Positions 17,194-26,675 of a DNA stretch of 64,000 nt are shown one piece after another. Under the pieces are notes generated by a model. That model was not told the DNA's origin, did no database searches, and saw nothing but the letters and a program-made list of their open reading frames with translations. Position numbers and translations under genes: made by a program. The DNA is taken from contig JAEZVO010000056.1 of NCBI GenBank assembly GCA_023443125.1, positions 13,024-77,023 of the forward strand. The letters are read 5' to 3'. The first letter of the stretch is position 1. Each line of letters begins with the position of its first letter. The stretch is from Actinomycetes bacterium (GTDB taxonomy: Bacteria; Actinomycetota; Actinomycetes; Propionibacteriales; Propionibacteriaceae).

Positions 17194-18815
17194 GCGCAGA
17201 TGCATTGAACGCCCGCTTCGAGCCCATCGGAGTACCCGACGAACGCGCCATCAAGCAGCTGATGGGCGACTGGCGCAACGGCCGCGCCGACCGCACGTTC
17301 TGGGCTGCGGTGGCTGATTCCTATGTGATGGTCTTCTCCGTCGTCGTGCTCGGCGCGATGATCGGTTCTGCCATCCTCGATGCCCAGCGCTCCGCGTCGA
17401 GCTGTGATTCCGCCGGCTGCCTCGCAGGCCGCGGACTCCTACCCTGGGCAGCTGCAGCCGGAATTCTCGCGCTCACGTTGGTGTTCAGCCGCATGTTCGG
17501 GCCGGTTCTGGCGAGCTCAGCCGAAGGCTTCTGGCTCATGGATTCGCCCATGGACCGACGGCGTCTTCTGCGTGGGCGGTTCGCAGTTGCCATCATCCTC
17601 TCGGGATTGATCAGCGCCGTGGTGGCTGCGCTGGTGTCCGCGCTCAGCGGGCAGACACTGACGAACGTCGGCGTTTGGTCGCTGTCCGCGGGCCTGGGTG
17701 CCGCCGGACTCACTGCCTTCGCCGGCATGGAGCAGACCTACGAGCGACGGTGGCTCGTCATTACCGTGCAGTGGCTACTCGGGCTCTCAGCGGCAGCGGC
17801 CCTGGGTGCCCTCGTCGCTGCCGCGGCGGGATGGATCGACGTGCCGCCCAGCGTGTCGTCGGATCTGGCGCTCATCGTGGGCGGCGTCGGCCTCGTGCTG
17901 CTCATCGCATGCGGGGCAAGCGGGTTCCTCCGGCTGCGCAACATTCGACGCCAGCGGCTCACGTCGGGCGGATCGTTGCTGAGCGGTCTGCAGGGCGCCG
18001 CGTTCGCGCTGGAGTTCGCGCTCATCCGCGACATCCTCGTCGAGAACAAGTGCAAAGAGAAGGGGCATGTACGGCCCACTCGCGGTTCCGGTTCTGGCAC
18101 GCGCGCACTGATGCTGCGCGACGTGCAGCGTCTCCTGCGCAGTCCGCTGAACCTGGTGGTGCTGCTCATCACCATGGTTGTGCCCTACGCGGTGCTCGCA
18201 CTCGGGTTGCAGGCGCTCAACGTCGCGATCTCAGGCATCGTGCTCATGGCCGCGCTGATCCCGTTCATGAACTCCCTGCGCGTGGTTTCGAGAACCAAGG
18301 GACTCGCGCGCGCCTTCCCGTTCGCGCCCGCCCAGCTGCGCCGGTCCCTCATGGTGGTGCCCGGCATTCTTGCACTGGTGTGGGCCGCGGGCACGCTGCC
18401 CGCCTTCGCCGGAGTGACTGCCGACAAGCAGTTCTCCCTGGTCGATGGCCTTACGCCCACGCTCGTCGCCGCTATCGCGGGATTTCTCGGCGCGGTGCGG
18501 TGGGTCTCTGCGAAACCGGCGAACTACAACGGGCCGCTGGTCGCCACCGGTACCGGCGCCATGCCGCCGGGGCTCATGTTCTCGATGATCCGCGGCTTCG
18601 ACATGATCGCGCTGGTCACGTTCCCGCTGCTGTTCGGTTTGCCCGCCTGGGTGTCGATGGTGATCGCCGCCATCGCATTCTTCTTCCTCAGCTCCGGCCT
18701 GGACCAGGAGGGGCTCATGGAGCAGTCGAAGGAGCAGCAGCGGCTCCTCGAGGAGGAGAAGGCCAAGGCGCGCGGATCGAAGGAAAAGATCCGCGTGCAG
18801 CGCGGCAAGCGCTAG
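17190..18815 (+). CDS. Multi-pass membrane protein, presumed ABC permease (DUF6297-like)
   Basis: The 541-residue protein has about ten to twelve hydrophobic helices and a charged C-terminal tail (EQSKEQQRLLEEEKAKARGS). It starts at TTG overlapping the stop of the ATPase gene, with GGGAGAA upstream. No catalytic motif is seen. Pairing with the ATPase argues for the membrane part of an exporter. Assignment to DUF6297-type proteins is from general appearance only. Confidence 0.7.
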   Translation: MSADALNARFEPIGVPDERAIKQLMGDWRNGRADRTFWAAVADSYVMVFSVVVLGAMIGSAILDAQRSASSCDSAGCLAGRGLLPWAAAAGILALTLVFSRMFGPVLASSAEGFWLMDSPMDRRRLLRGRFAVAIILSGLISAVVAALVSALSGQTLTNVGVWSLSAGLGAAGLTAFAGMEQTYERRWLVITVQWLLGLSAAAALGALVAAAAGWIDVPPSVSSDLALIVGGVGLVLLIACGASGFLRLRNIRRQRLTSGGSLLSGLQGAAFALEFALIRDILVENKCKEKGHVRPTRGSGSGTRALMLRDVQRLLRSPLNLVVLLITMVVPYAVLALGLQALNVAISGIVLMAALIPFMNSLRVVSRTKGLARAFPFAPAQLRRSLMVVPGILALVWAAGTLPAFAGVTADKQFSLVDGLTPTLVAAIAGFLGAVRWVSAKPANYNGPLVATGTGAMPPGLMFSMIRGFDMIALVTFPLLFGLPAWVSMVIAAIAFFFLSSGLDQEGLMEQSKEQQRLLEEEKAKARGSKEKIRVQRGKR

Positions 18816-18821
18816 CTGGTG

Positions 18822-20081
18822 TTACTCCAGGCCGAAGGCCTGCAGCATCGGCAGGAACTTCGCCCTGGTCTCTTCGAGCTCGAGGCGCGGATCTGAATCA
18901 GCGACGATGCCCGCGCCGGCAAAGATGCGGATCTCGTTGGGCGCTTCAGGGCGCACGTGGCCGCCTCGAAGCGCGATGGCCCACTCACCGTCGCCGTGCA
19001 TATCGACCCACCCGACGGGGCCCGCGTAGCGCCCGCGATCCATGGGTTCCAGGTCGGCGATCATGTCGCGAGCCAGGTGCGTCGGCGTGCCGCATACGGC
19101 TGCCGAGGGGTGAAGGGCGGCGGCCAGCCGCAGTGAGCTTGAGCCCTCCTCGACGACGCCGGTGATGTCAGTGGAGAGGTGCAGCACGTTGGGTAGTGGC
19201 AGCACCGACGGGGTCTCGGGCACGTTCATTGCCTTGCAGAACGGCCTGAGCGCTTCGGCGACGGAGTCGACTGCGAACGCGTGCTCGCCCAGGTCTTTCT
19301 CGCTGCCTACCAGCTGCATCGCTTTGGCGAGCGGGTCGGTGTGGTCCGGATCGACGGAGACCGTGCCCGCGAGTACTCGTGAGGTGGCGAGCCCGTCGGA
19401 CACCCGAACCAGAAGCTCCGGTGTGGCGCCGATCATGCCGTCGACGAGGTACGTCCACGTCATCGGGTAGCGCTCAGCCAGGCGCGCCAGGAGCGCCCGC
19501 AGATCGATAGCCTCGGCAGATTTCGCGATGAGGTCTCGTGCCAGCACTACTTTGTGCACGTCGCCGCGACGGATGTGCTTCACGCACTGCGCGACGATGT
19601 CTGCCCACGCGTCTTGGGTGATGGTGCCGGTGTCGAGCGTGAGCGCGGGGGTGTTCAGCGGCTCGCCGGGGTCGGGTAACAGCATCTCGCGGTGGTCGCC
19701 CAGCTTCGTGAGCCACGCGTGCTCTCCACGCCGGGCCAGAATGACTCGTGGCACTGTCAGTACGGAGCGGTAGGCAGAACGATCGGGGTCGAAGGCGAAG
19801 GAACCGAAGGCGAGCGGGCCAACGCCGCTGACTCCGGGCAGCTCGGAGTCATGGTCGATCTGTGAGGCAATCTCGCCCCACCACACGTCGGCGGTATCGA
19901 TGTAGTCGGTCTCGAACCGGGCCACTTCGCCAATACCGATGAATCCTTCGCCCCTGCGCAGGAATGCGGCAGCAGGTTCCGATGCCGGAAGAAAGCGTTC
20001 CAGCGGCCCCGGGTCGTCAATAGCGACCGTGGTTGCCCGCATCCGAGCGGTCCCAAAATCCAGCATCACCCGACCGAGCAT
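18822..20081 (-). CDS. menF: Isochorismate synthase (MenF)
   Basis: The product is about 419 residues with the chorismate-binding fold, and converts chorismate to isochorismate, the first menaquinone step. Conserved blocks include HKVVLARDL, GATPELLVRV, SRVLAGTVSVDPD, LHPSAAVCGTPT and GRYAGPVGWVDMHGDGEWAI. The start is uncertain: ATGs at 20081, 20066 and 20045 all keep the core, and none has a strong ribosome binding site. The open frame extends to 20267, but that part is unlike the family. It ends six bases from the convergent permease gene. Confidence 0.88.
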   Translation of the reverse strand: MLGRVMLDFGTARMRATTVAIDDPGPLERFLPASEPAAAFLRRGEGFIGIGEVARFETDYIDTADVWWGEIASQIDHDSELPGVSGVGPLAFGSFAFDPDRSAYRSVLTVPRVILARRGEHAWLTKLGDHREMLLPDPGEPLNTPALTLDTGTITQDAWADIVAQCVKHIRRGDVHKVVLARDLIAKSAEAIDLRALLARLAERYPMTWTYLVDGMIGATPELLVRVSDGLATSRVLAGTVSVDPDHTDPLAKAMQLVGSEKDLGEHAFAVDSVAEALRPFCKAMNVPETPSVLPLPNVLHLSTDITGVVEEGSSSLRLAAALHPSAAVCGTPTHLARDMIADLEPMDRGRYAGPVGWVDMHGDGEWAIALRGGHVRPEAPNEIRIFAGAGIVADSDPRLELEETRAKFLPMLQAFGLE

Positions 20082-20372
20082 AGCGAGGTTGGTTGGGTTG
20101 CTCGACTGCACGTCGTGCTGCGTTGGTTGTGTGATGTGCCGCGCAGCGCCATTTCTGCTAGCGAGAGCGTCTTTCGTCGACTTCAAGCAGCGGTGCGACG
20201 CGCTCGCCCTCGACGCTCGTCTCATCCTGTACACACCTCGGAATCGCCCCAACATTTCGCAAGCCAATAGTCACCTAATTGGCGACGGTGTGGCCAGCTG
20301 GCACCAATCGTCGGGCAGGCCTAGACTGACCCGGGAATAACCAACGCTGGATAGATGTTTGAGGTGGCAGGA

Positions 20373-21641
20373 ATGGCTCAACCCGCTTGTGAAGCGGACG
20401 TCATCGTCGTCGGCGCCGGGCCAGCCGGTTCCACCGCTGCCACCTACCTAGCCCGCCACGGTCTGAACGTCACGCTGCTCGAAAAGTCTCGTTTCCCCCG
20501 CGACAAGGTCTGTGGCGACGGGCTCACGCCTCGCGCCACAAGGGCACTCATCCGTCTCGGCGTGGACGTGTCAGAGGGCAACGGCTGGCTCCATAACCAC
20601 GGCCTCAGGGTGTACGCCGGCCGAAAAGAGCCATACCTCTTCCCGTGGCCCGAGCTGCACGACTTCCCAAGCTTCGGCCTCACCCGGCCGCGCGCCGATT
20701 TCGACGACATGCTCGCCAAGATTGCGGTCGCCAGCGGGGCGAGCCTCATTGAGGGTGCGAACGTGTCCGCGCCCATCCTCGACGAGCGCACTGGGCGTAT
20801 CGCCGGCGTGCGAACCAAGGCAGGCGACGAATACCACGCGCCGCTCGTCGTTGCCGCAGACGGCAACTCGGCCCGCCTCGCCATCGCGATGGGCGTCAAC
20901 AAACGTGAAGACCGCCCGATGGGCGTGGCGGTGCGCACCTACTACAAGAGCCCGCTCCACGACGACGACCACCTCGAGAGCTGGCTCGAACTCTGGGACG
21001 GTGAGCCCGGCAACTCCAACTTGCTTCCCGGCTACGGCTGGGTGTTCCCCATGGGCGACGGCACGGTCAACGTCGGGCTTGGTGTCACGAGCACGTCGAA
21101 GGGGTTCGGTAAAACCGACTACCGGGCGATGCTGAAGCGCTGGCTCGACAACACTCCCGAAGAGTGGGGCTACCGCGACGAGAACCAGGTGGGCAAGGTG
21201 CAAGGCGCCGCGTTGCCCATGGCCTTCAACCGCCAGCCGCACTATGGCCGAGGGCTGCTCCTCGTCGGCGACTCAGGCGGCATGGTGAGCCCCTTCAACG
21301 GTGAGGGCATCGCGTACGCGATGGAGGCCGCCGAATGGGCCGCCGACGCCTGCGCTGACGCGTTCGCGCGCGGCATCGGCACGCCTGCCGCAGAGCGCGC
21401 GCTCCAGGGTTACCCCATCAAACTGAGGGCGGAGCTAGGCGGCTATTACCGACTCGGTACCATCTTCGCGAAGCTCATCGGTAACCCGACGATCATGCGT
21501 TTGTGCACGAAGTATGGCCTTCCGCGGAAGCACCTCATGCACCTCGTCATGAAATTGCTCGCAGACCTGCGTGATGCCCATGATGGCGATTGGGCTGATC
21601 ACATCATCAATGTGCTCTCGAAGGCGGCGCCGTCGGCATGA
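20373..21641 (+). CDS. Geranylgeranyl/menaquinone reductase family flavoprotein (MenJ-like)
   Basis: The 422-residue FAD enzyme has the dinucleotide-binding DVIVVGAGPAGSTAATYLAR, the family motif FPRDKVCGDGLTPRATRAL, and the second FAD motif GLLLVGDSGGMVSPFNGEGI. Relatives saturate isoprene units of geranylgeranyl groups, and in mycobacteria (MenJ) of menaquinone. Location directly before nuoA and away from chlorophyll or archaeal lipid genes favours menaquinone, giving partly saturated MK. The ATG at 20373 follows AGGTGGCAGGA; an ATG at 20355 is the alternative. The roughly 290 bases between it and menF hold no other gene, with a possible -10 TAGACT near 20322. Confidence 0.88.
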   Translation: MAQPACEADVIVVGAGPAGSTAATYLARHGLNVTLLEKSRFPRDKVCGDGLTPRATRALIRLGVDVSEGNGWLHNHGLRVYAGRKEPYLFPWPELHDFPSFGLTRPRADFDDMLAKIAVASGASLIEGANVSAPILDERTGRIAGVRTKAGDEYHAPLVVAADGNSARLAIAMGVNKREDRPMGVAVRTYYKSPLHDDDHLESWLELWDGEPGNSNLLPGYGWVFPMGDGTVNVGLGVTSTSKGFGKTDYRAMLKRWLDNTPEEWGYRDENQVGKVQGAALPMAFNRQPHYGRGLLLVGDSGGMVSPFNGEGIAYAMEAAEWAADACADAFARGIGTPAAERALQGYPIKLRAELGGYYRLGTIFAKLIGNPTIMRLCTKYGLPRKHLMHLVMKLLADLRDAHDGDWADHIINVLSKAAPSA

Positions 21642-21669
21642 GCAACAACAATCGAGTGAAGGAGTCCGC

Positions 21670-22029
21670 ATGAACCCCTACATCCCCATTGTGGGAATGA
21701 TGGTGTTGGCCACGGGATTCGTGGTGGTATCCATGCTGCTCAGCGCAGTGGTAGGCCCGAAGCGCTACAACCGCTCCAAGCATGATGCGTTCGAGTGTGG
21801 CATCCAGCCCACCCCGCAGCCTGCCGGCGGTGGCCGCTTCCCGGTGCAGTACTACATCACGGCCATGCTATTCATCGTGTTCGACATCGAGGTGGTATTC
21901 CTGTACCCCTTCGCGGTGTCACGCAACCAGATGGACTTCTTCGTCGTCATCCAGATGGTGATCTTCATCGCGCTGGTGTTCGTCGCATTCTTCTACGTCT
22001 TGCGCCGCAAGGGCCTGGACTGGGACTGA
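21670..22029 (+). CDS. nuoA: NADH-quinone oxidoreductase subunit A
   Basis: The 119-residue protein has three membrane helices and the conserved FECGIQPTPQPAGGGRFPVQ loop between helices 1 and 2. It sits at the junction of the membrane arm and the hydrophilic arm of complex I. The ATG follows AAGGAG. The open frame upstream is not used. Confidence 0.95.
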   Translation: MNPYIPIVGMMVLATGFVVVSMLLSAVVGPKRYNRSKHDAFECGIQPTPQPAGGGRFPVQYYITAMLFIVFDIEVVFLYPFAVSRNQMDFFVVIQMVIFIALVFVAFFYVLRRKGLDWD

Positions 22030-22050
22030 TCAGATAAAGGAAGTTGTGCA

Positions 22051-22605
22051 ATGGGTCTCGAAGATAAGATTCCGGCAGGCGTCCTGCTGACGTCGGTGGA
22101 AGCCATCGCAGGATGGATGCGTAAGACGTCGTGGTGGCCCGCGACGATGGGTCTGGCATGCTGCGCCATTGAGATGATGGCCTTCGGTACGCCGAGGTTC
22201 GACGCCGGCCGCTGGGGGCAGGAAGTGTTCCGCTCGCCACGCCAGTCCGACCTCCTCATCATCTCTGGACGTGTCAGCCAGAAGATGGCTCCGGTGCTGC
22301 GCCAGATCTACGACCAGATGCCCAACCCCAAGTGGGTGATCTCCATGGGCGCCTGCGCCAGCTCGGGCGGCATGTTCAACAACTACGCCATCATCCAGGG
22401 CGCCGACCACTTCCTTCCCGTAGACATGTACATCCCCGGTTGCCCGCCCCGTCCCGATCAGCTGATCGACGGCATCTTCAAACTCCGTGAAGAGGTATGG
22501 AAGAACACGAAGATGGGTGCCCACCGCGCGGCGGAAATCGAAGAACTTGAGCAGGCCGCGTTGGCTGCGCCTGCCAAGGTGGAGCAGAAGGGACTCATGC
22601 GATGA
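22051..22605 (+). CDS. nuoB: NADH-quinone oxidoreductase subunit B
   Basis: The 184-residue subunit holds cluster N2, the electron donor to quinone. Ligands are Cys37-Cys38 (GLACCAIE), Cys102 (MGACASSGG) and Cys131 (IPGCPPRP). It ends with a short charged tail, and its stop overlaps nuoC by four bases. Confidence 0.97.
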   Translation: MGLEDKIPAGVLLTSVEAIAGWMRKTSWWPATMGLACCAIEMMAFGTPRFDAGRWGQEVFRSPRQSDLLIISGRVSQKMAPVLRQIYDQMPNPKWVISMGACASSGGMFNNYAIIQGADHFLPVDMYIPGCPPRPDQLIDGIFKLREEVWKNTKMGAHRAAEIEELEQAALAAPAKVEQKGLMR

Positions 22606-23291
22606 GCGAGGAGCACATCCCGCAGCGCGCACAGGAGCCCGCGAAGGGCGCGCCCGTATTCGAGACGAAACAGGGCATGTGGTCGCGCGGCTCGGGCGAC
22701 ACGTCGGGCTACGGCGGCATAGTGCGAGAAATCTCCATGCCGGGCATCCCCACCCCGCCCTTTGACGATGCGGACGCCGACGAGATGTACCGTCGCGCCG
22801 TCGACGCACTGCCCGAGGCCGAGCACTTCCCGATGCTCTACCACAACGGCGAACTCACCATCTACGTGCCGCGAGAGCAGCTCACCAAGGTGGCTCGCAC
22901 GTTCCGCGACGACCCCTGGCTGCGCTTCGAGGTCATCATGAGCATCTCGGGCGTGCACTACCCGCAGCAGACCGGCGCAGAACTGCACGCCGTCTACCAC
23001 CTGCTCAGCTACACGCACAACCGTCGCGTCCGGCTCGAAGTGAGCTGTCCCGACGGCGACCCCCACATCCCCTCGGTGTGCGCCACCTACCCGATGGCCG
23101 ACTACGACGAGCGCGAGACGTGGGACATGTTCGGCATCATCTTCGACGGCCACCCCGGCCTCACCCGCATCCTGATGCCTGACGATTGGGAGGGCCACCC
23201 GCAGCGCAAGGATTACCCGCTGGGCGGCATCGACGTCGAATACAAGGGCGCCAAGGTTCCGGCGCCGGATACGCGAAGGAGCTACTCGTGA
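22602..23291 (+). CDS. nuoC: NADH-quinone oxidoreductase subunit C
   Basis: The 229-residue hydrophilic subunit ends with the family signature WEGHPQRKDYPLGG and contains ERETWDMFGIIFDGHPGLTR, then ILMPDDW. A ~65-residue N-terminal extension precedes the core, as in other actinobacteria. It overlaps nuoD by GTGA. Confidence 0.96.
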   Translation: MSEEHIPQRAQEPAKGAPVFETKQGMWSRGSGDTSGYGGIVREISMPGIPTPPFDDADADEMYRRAVDALPEAEHFPMLYHNGELTIYVPREQLTKVARTFRDDPWLRFEVIMSISGVHYPQQTGAELHAVYHLLSYTHNRRVRLEVSCPDGDPHIPSVCATYPMADYDERETWDMFGIIFDGHPGLTRILMPDDWEGHPQRKDYPLGGIDVEYKGAKVPAPDTRRSYS

Positions 23292-24622
23292 GCCAGGACG
23301 TTTACGCGGCCCCCGGCGAGAAACCAGCCGATCACGCCTACTACGCCCAGGGAGGCGACTGGGAAGAGATCGTCGCAGAACAGGCCGAGCGCAGCGACGA
23401 GACCATCGTCATCAACATGGGCCCCTCGCACCCGTCCACCCACGGTGTGCTGCGCCTCCTGCTGGAGATGGAGGGCGAGACCGTCACCTCGATCCGCCCC
23501 GGCATCGGCTTCCTCCACACCGGCATCGAAAAGAACGCCGAGTTTAAGACGTGGACCCAGGCCGTCACGTACATGACGCGCATGGACTACGTCGCCCCGC
23601 TGTTCAACGAAGCCGTGTACTGCATGGCAGTCGAGAAGCTGCTGGACATCACCGACGACATCCCCGAGCGCGCGCAAGTGATTCGCGTGCTCGTGATGGA
23701 GCTGTGCCGTATCGCATCGCACCTCGTGGCCATCGGTACAGGCGGCATGGAGATTGGCTCGACGACGGTCATGTCCATCGGGTTCCGCGAGCGCGAAGTG
23801 ATCCTCGACTTCTTCGAAGCGCTCACCGGTCTGCGCATGAACCACGCGTTCATCCGCCCCGGCGGCGTCGCAAACGACCTGCCTGAGGGCGGGCTCGACC
23901 ACCTTCGCAGCGTCATCGACTGGCTGCACAAGCACCTGCCCGAGTACGCGGGCTTCTGCAACGAGAACCCCATCTTCATCGGCCGCATGAAGGACATCGC
24001 GCGCATCGACCTGACCGGCGCGATGATGCTCGGCGTCACCGGTCCGCGTCTGCGCGCCACTGGCTACGAATGGGACCTGCGCAAGAAGCAGCCCTACTGC
24101 GGCTACGAAACCTACGACTTCGACGTGGTCACCTGGACGGGGGACGACTCCTACGGCGCCTTCCGCGTCCGTCTCGACGAAACCTGGCAGTCGCTCAAGA
24201 TCGTCGAACAGTGCCTTGAGCGTCTGGAGAAGACGCAAGGCCAGCCCGTGATGGTGGAAGACAAGAAGATCGCCTGGCCCGCGCAGCTCAGCATCGGAGC
24301 CGACGGCCAGGGCAACTCGAACGAGCACATCAAGCACATCATGACGGGCTCGATGGAAGCGCTCATTCACCACTTCAAGATCGTCACCGAGGGCTTCAAG
24401 GTGCCCGCTGGCCAGGCATACATGGCTGTCGAATCCCCCAAGGGCGAACTCGGCTGCCACGTCGTCTCCGACGGCGGGCCCAAACCCTACCGCGTGCACA
24501 TGCGCGACCCCGGATTCCACCACCTGCAATCCATCCCCTACATGTGCGAGGGCGGCATGATGTCCGACGTCGTCGTCGCCCTGGCAAGCATCGACCCAGT
24601 TCTTGGAGGTGTTGACCGATGA
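23288..24622 (+). CDS. nuoD: NADH-quinone oxidoreductase subunit D
   Basis: The 444-residue subunit forms the quinone pocket with NuoB. It shows GPSHPSTHGVLRL with the quinone-binding His, IEKNAEFKTW, and the C-terminal DVVVALASIDPVLGGVDR. The GTG at 23288 overlaps the nuoC stop, which fixes the start; a longer open frame runs through nuoC and is rejected. Confidence 0.96.
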   Translation: MSQDVYAAPGEKPADHAYYAQGGDWEEIVAEQAERSDETIVINMGPSHPSTHGVLRLLLEMEGETVTSIRPGIGFLHTGIEKNAEFKTWTQAVTYMTRMDYVAPLFNEAVYCMAVEKLLDITDDIPERAQVIRVLVMELCRIASHLVAIGTGGMEIGSTTVMSIGFREREVILDFFEALTGLRMNHAFIRPGGVANDLPEGGLDHLRSVIDWLHKHLPEYAGFCNENPIFIGRMKDIARIDLTGAMMLGVTGPRLRATGYEWDLRKKQPYCGYETYDFDVVTWTGDDSYGAFRVRLDETWQSLKIVEQCLERLEKTQGQPVMVEDKKIAWPAQLSIGADGQGNSNEHIKHIMTGSMEALIHHFKIVTEGFKVPAGQAYMAVESPKGELGCHVVSDGGPKPYRVHMRDPGFHHLQSIPYMCEGGMMSDVVVALASIDPVLGGVDR

Positions 24623-25365
24623 GTGGTGAGTTCAAGACGCACTTCGCGGATTCGGGCACGATTGACTACTCCGACACGTCAACGAACATCGACGACGTCA
24701 CCATGCACGAGCTGCAGGAGATCGCCGACCGCTACCCCGAGCCCCGCTCGGCGCTCCTGCCGATGCTGCACCTCGTGCAGTCGGTTGACGGTCGCATCAG
24801 CCCCCGCGGCATCGAAGCGTGTGCCGAGGTGCTCGGCATCTCCGCAGCACAGGTATCTGGTGTGGCCACCTTCTACACCATGTACAAGCGCCGCCCAGCC
24901 GGGAAGCACCACCTCGGTGTGTGCACCACGTCGCTGTGCGCGGTAATGGGCGGCGACATCCTGCTCGAGCAGGTGAAGGACACCCTCGGCATCGACGAGG
25001 GCCAGACCACCGAAGACGGCCAGATCTCGCTCGAGCGCCTGGAATGCAACGCGGCGTGTGACTACGCGCCGGTCATGATGGTCAACTGGGAATTCTTCGA
25101 CAACATGGACCCGGAGAAAACCGCAGAGCTGCTCGACGCACTGAGCAACGACAAGCCCATTTGCTCCTCGCGCGGCGCGGCCATCACCTGTTGGAAGGAC
25201 ACCGAGCGCGTGCTTGCCGGATTCCCCGATGGGCGCGTCGACGAAGGGCCCTCCGCTGGCCACGCGTCGCTGCGCGGCGTCGAGATCGCTCGGGAGCGCG
25301 GCTGGACCGCCCCCGACCCGAACAATCTGCCTGAGCCGCCCGCAGCTGAGGAGGACGCGAAGTGA
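24619..25365 (+). CDS. nuoE: NADH-quinone oxidoreductase subunit E
   Basis: The 248-residue thioredoxin-like subunit binds the N1a 2Fe-2S cluster through Cys102 and Cys107 (VCTTSLCAVMGG) and Cys143 and Cys147 (LECNAACDYAP). A ~70-residue C-terminal extension, acidic at the end, goes beyond the E. coli length, as is usual in actinobacteria. Confidence 0.96.
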   Translation: MSGEFKTHFADSGTIDYSDTSTNIDDVTMHELQEIADRYPEPRSALLPMLHLVQSVDGRISPRGIEACAEVLGISAAQVSGVATFYTMYKRRPAGKHHLGVCTTSLCAVMGGDILLEQVKDTLGIDEGQTTEDGQISLERLECNAACDYAPVMMVNWEFFDNMDPEKTAELLDALSNDKPICSSRGAAITCWKDTERVLAGFPDGRVDEGPSAGHASLRGVEIARERGWTAPDPNNLPEPPAAEEDAK

Positions 25366-26675
25366 CCGACACACTCACCCCGGTACTCTCCGCCCACTGG
25401 GGCAAGGAGCGGTCGTGGAAGCTTGCCGAGTACGAGTCGACGGGCGGCTACCAGGCCGCTCGCAAGGCGCTGGGCATGCAGCCCGCCGACATCATCACCC
25501 TGGTGAAGGACGCGGGCCTGCGCGGCCGTGGCGGCGCTGGCTTCCCCACGGGCATGAAGTGGAGCTTCGTGCCGCAGGACAACCCGAACCCGAAGTACCT
25601 CGTCGTCAACGCCGACGAGTCGGAACCCGGCACCTGCAAGGACATGCCACTGCTGATGGCCTCCCCGCACACCCTGGTGGAGGGCATCATCATCTCCTGC
25701 TTCGCCTTCAACTCGCACCAGGCATTCATCTACTGCCGCGGCGAGGTGGTGCACATCATCCGTCGCCTGCAGGCCGCCGTGCAGGAAGCCTACGACGCGG
25801 GCTACCTCGGCAAGAACATCTTCGGTAGCGGCTACGACCTGGACATCATCGTCCACGCCGGAGCCGGAGCCTACATCTGCGGTGAGGAAACCGCGCTGCT
25901 GGATTCGCTCGAGGGCCGACGCGGCCAGCCGCGACTTCGCCCACCGTTCCCCGCCGTCGCAGGCCTATACGCGTCGCCGACGGTGGTGAACAACGTCGAA
26001 TCCATCGCCTCGGTGCCGTCCATTATCGCCAACGGCAAGGAATGGTTCCAGGCCATGGGCACAGAGAAGTCGAAGGGCTTCACGCTGTACTCCGTGTCCG
26101 GGCACGTCACCCATCCGGGCCAGTACGAAGCACCCATGGGCATCACCATGCGGGAGCTCATCGAACTCTCCGGAGGTATCCGCCAGGGCCACAAGCTGAA
26201 GTTCTTCACTCCGGGTGGTTCTTCCACGCCCATCCTCACCGACGAGCACCTCGACCTCCCGCTCGATTACGAGGGCATGGCTGGTGCCGGCACCATGCTC
26301 GGCACCAAGGCGTTGCAGGTGTTCGACGACACCGTCTCGATCGTGCGCACCACGCTGCGCTTTGTCGAGTTCTACAAGCACGAAAGCTGCGGCAAGTGCA
26401 CCCCGTGCCGTGAGGGCACCTGGTGGCTCGTGCAGCTGCTGATGGCGTTCGAGCGCGGCGAAGCCCAGGAAGGCGATGTCGACAAGCTGCTCGACATCTG
26501 CGAGAACATCGGCGGCCGCTCGTTCTGCGCACTCGCCGACGGCGCCGTCGCAGCCGTTCGCAGCGCAGTCACGCACTTCCGTGAGGAGTTCGAGCAGGGC
26601 TACCACACGTCTGCACGGGAACTCTTCCCCTACGAGAAGAGCGCCATCTTCGCCAAGGAAGGAGCCACGCGATGA
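25362..26675 (+). CDS. nuoF: NADH-quinone oxidoreductase subunit F
   Basis: The 437-residue subunit binds NADH, FMN and the N3 4Fe-4S cluster. The FMN/NADH glycine loop is RGRGGAGFPTGMKWSF (about residues 54-69), with GAGAYICGEETALLDSLEG further on. The cluster ligands are Cys343, Cys346, Cys349 (ESCGKCTPCREG) and Cys389 (RSFCALAD). Confidence 0.97.
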   Translation: MTDTLTPVLSAHWGKERSWKLAEYESTGGYQAARKALGMQPADIITLVKDAGLRGRGGAGFPTGMKWSFVPQDNPNPKYLVVNADESEPGTCKDMPLLMASPHTLVEGIIISCFAFNSHQAFIYCRGEVVHIIRRLQAAVQEAYDAGYLGKNIFGSGYDLDIIVHAGAGAYICGEETALLDSLEGRRGQPRLRPPFPAVAGLYASPTVVNNVESIASVPSIIANGKEWFQAMGTEKSKGFTLYSVSGHVTHPGQYEAPMGITMRELIELSGGIRQGHKLKFFTPGGSSTPILTDEHLDLPLDYEGMAGAGTMLGTKALQVFDDTVSIVRTTLRFVEFYKHESCGKCTPCREGTWWLVQLLMAFERGEAQEGDVDKLLDICENIGGRSFCALADGAVAAVRSAVTHFREEFEQGYHTSARELFPYEKSAIFAKEGATR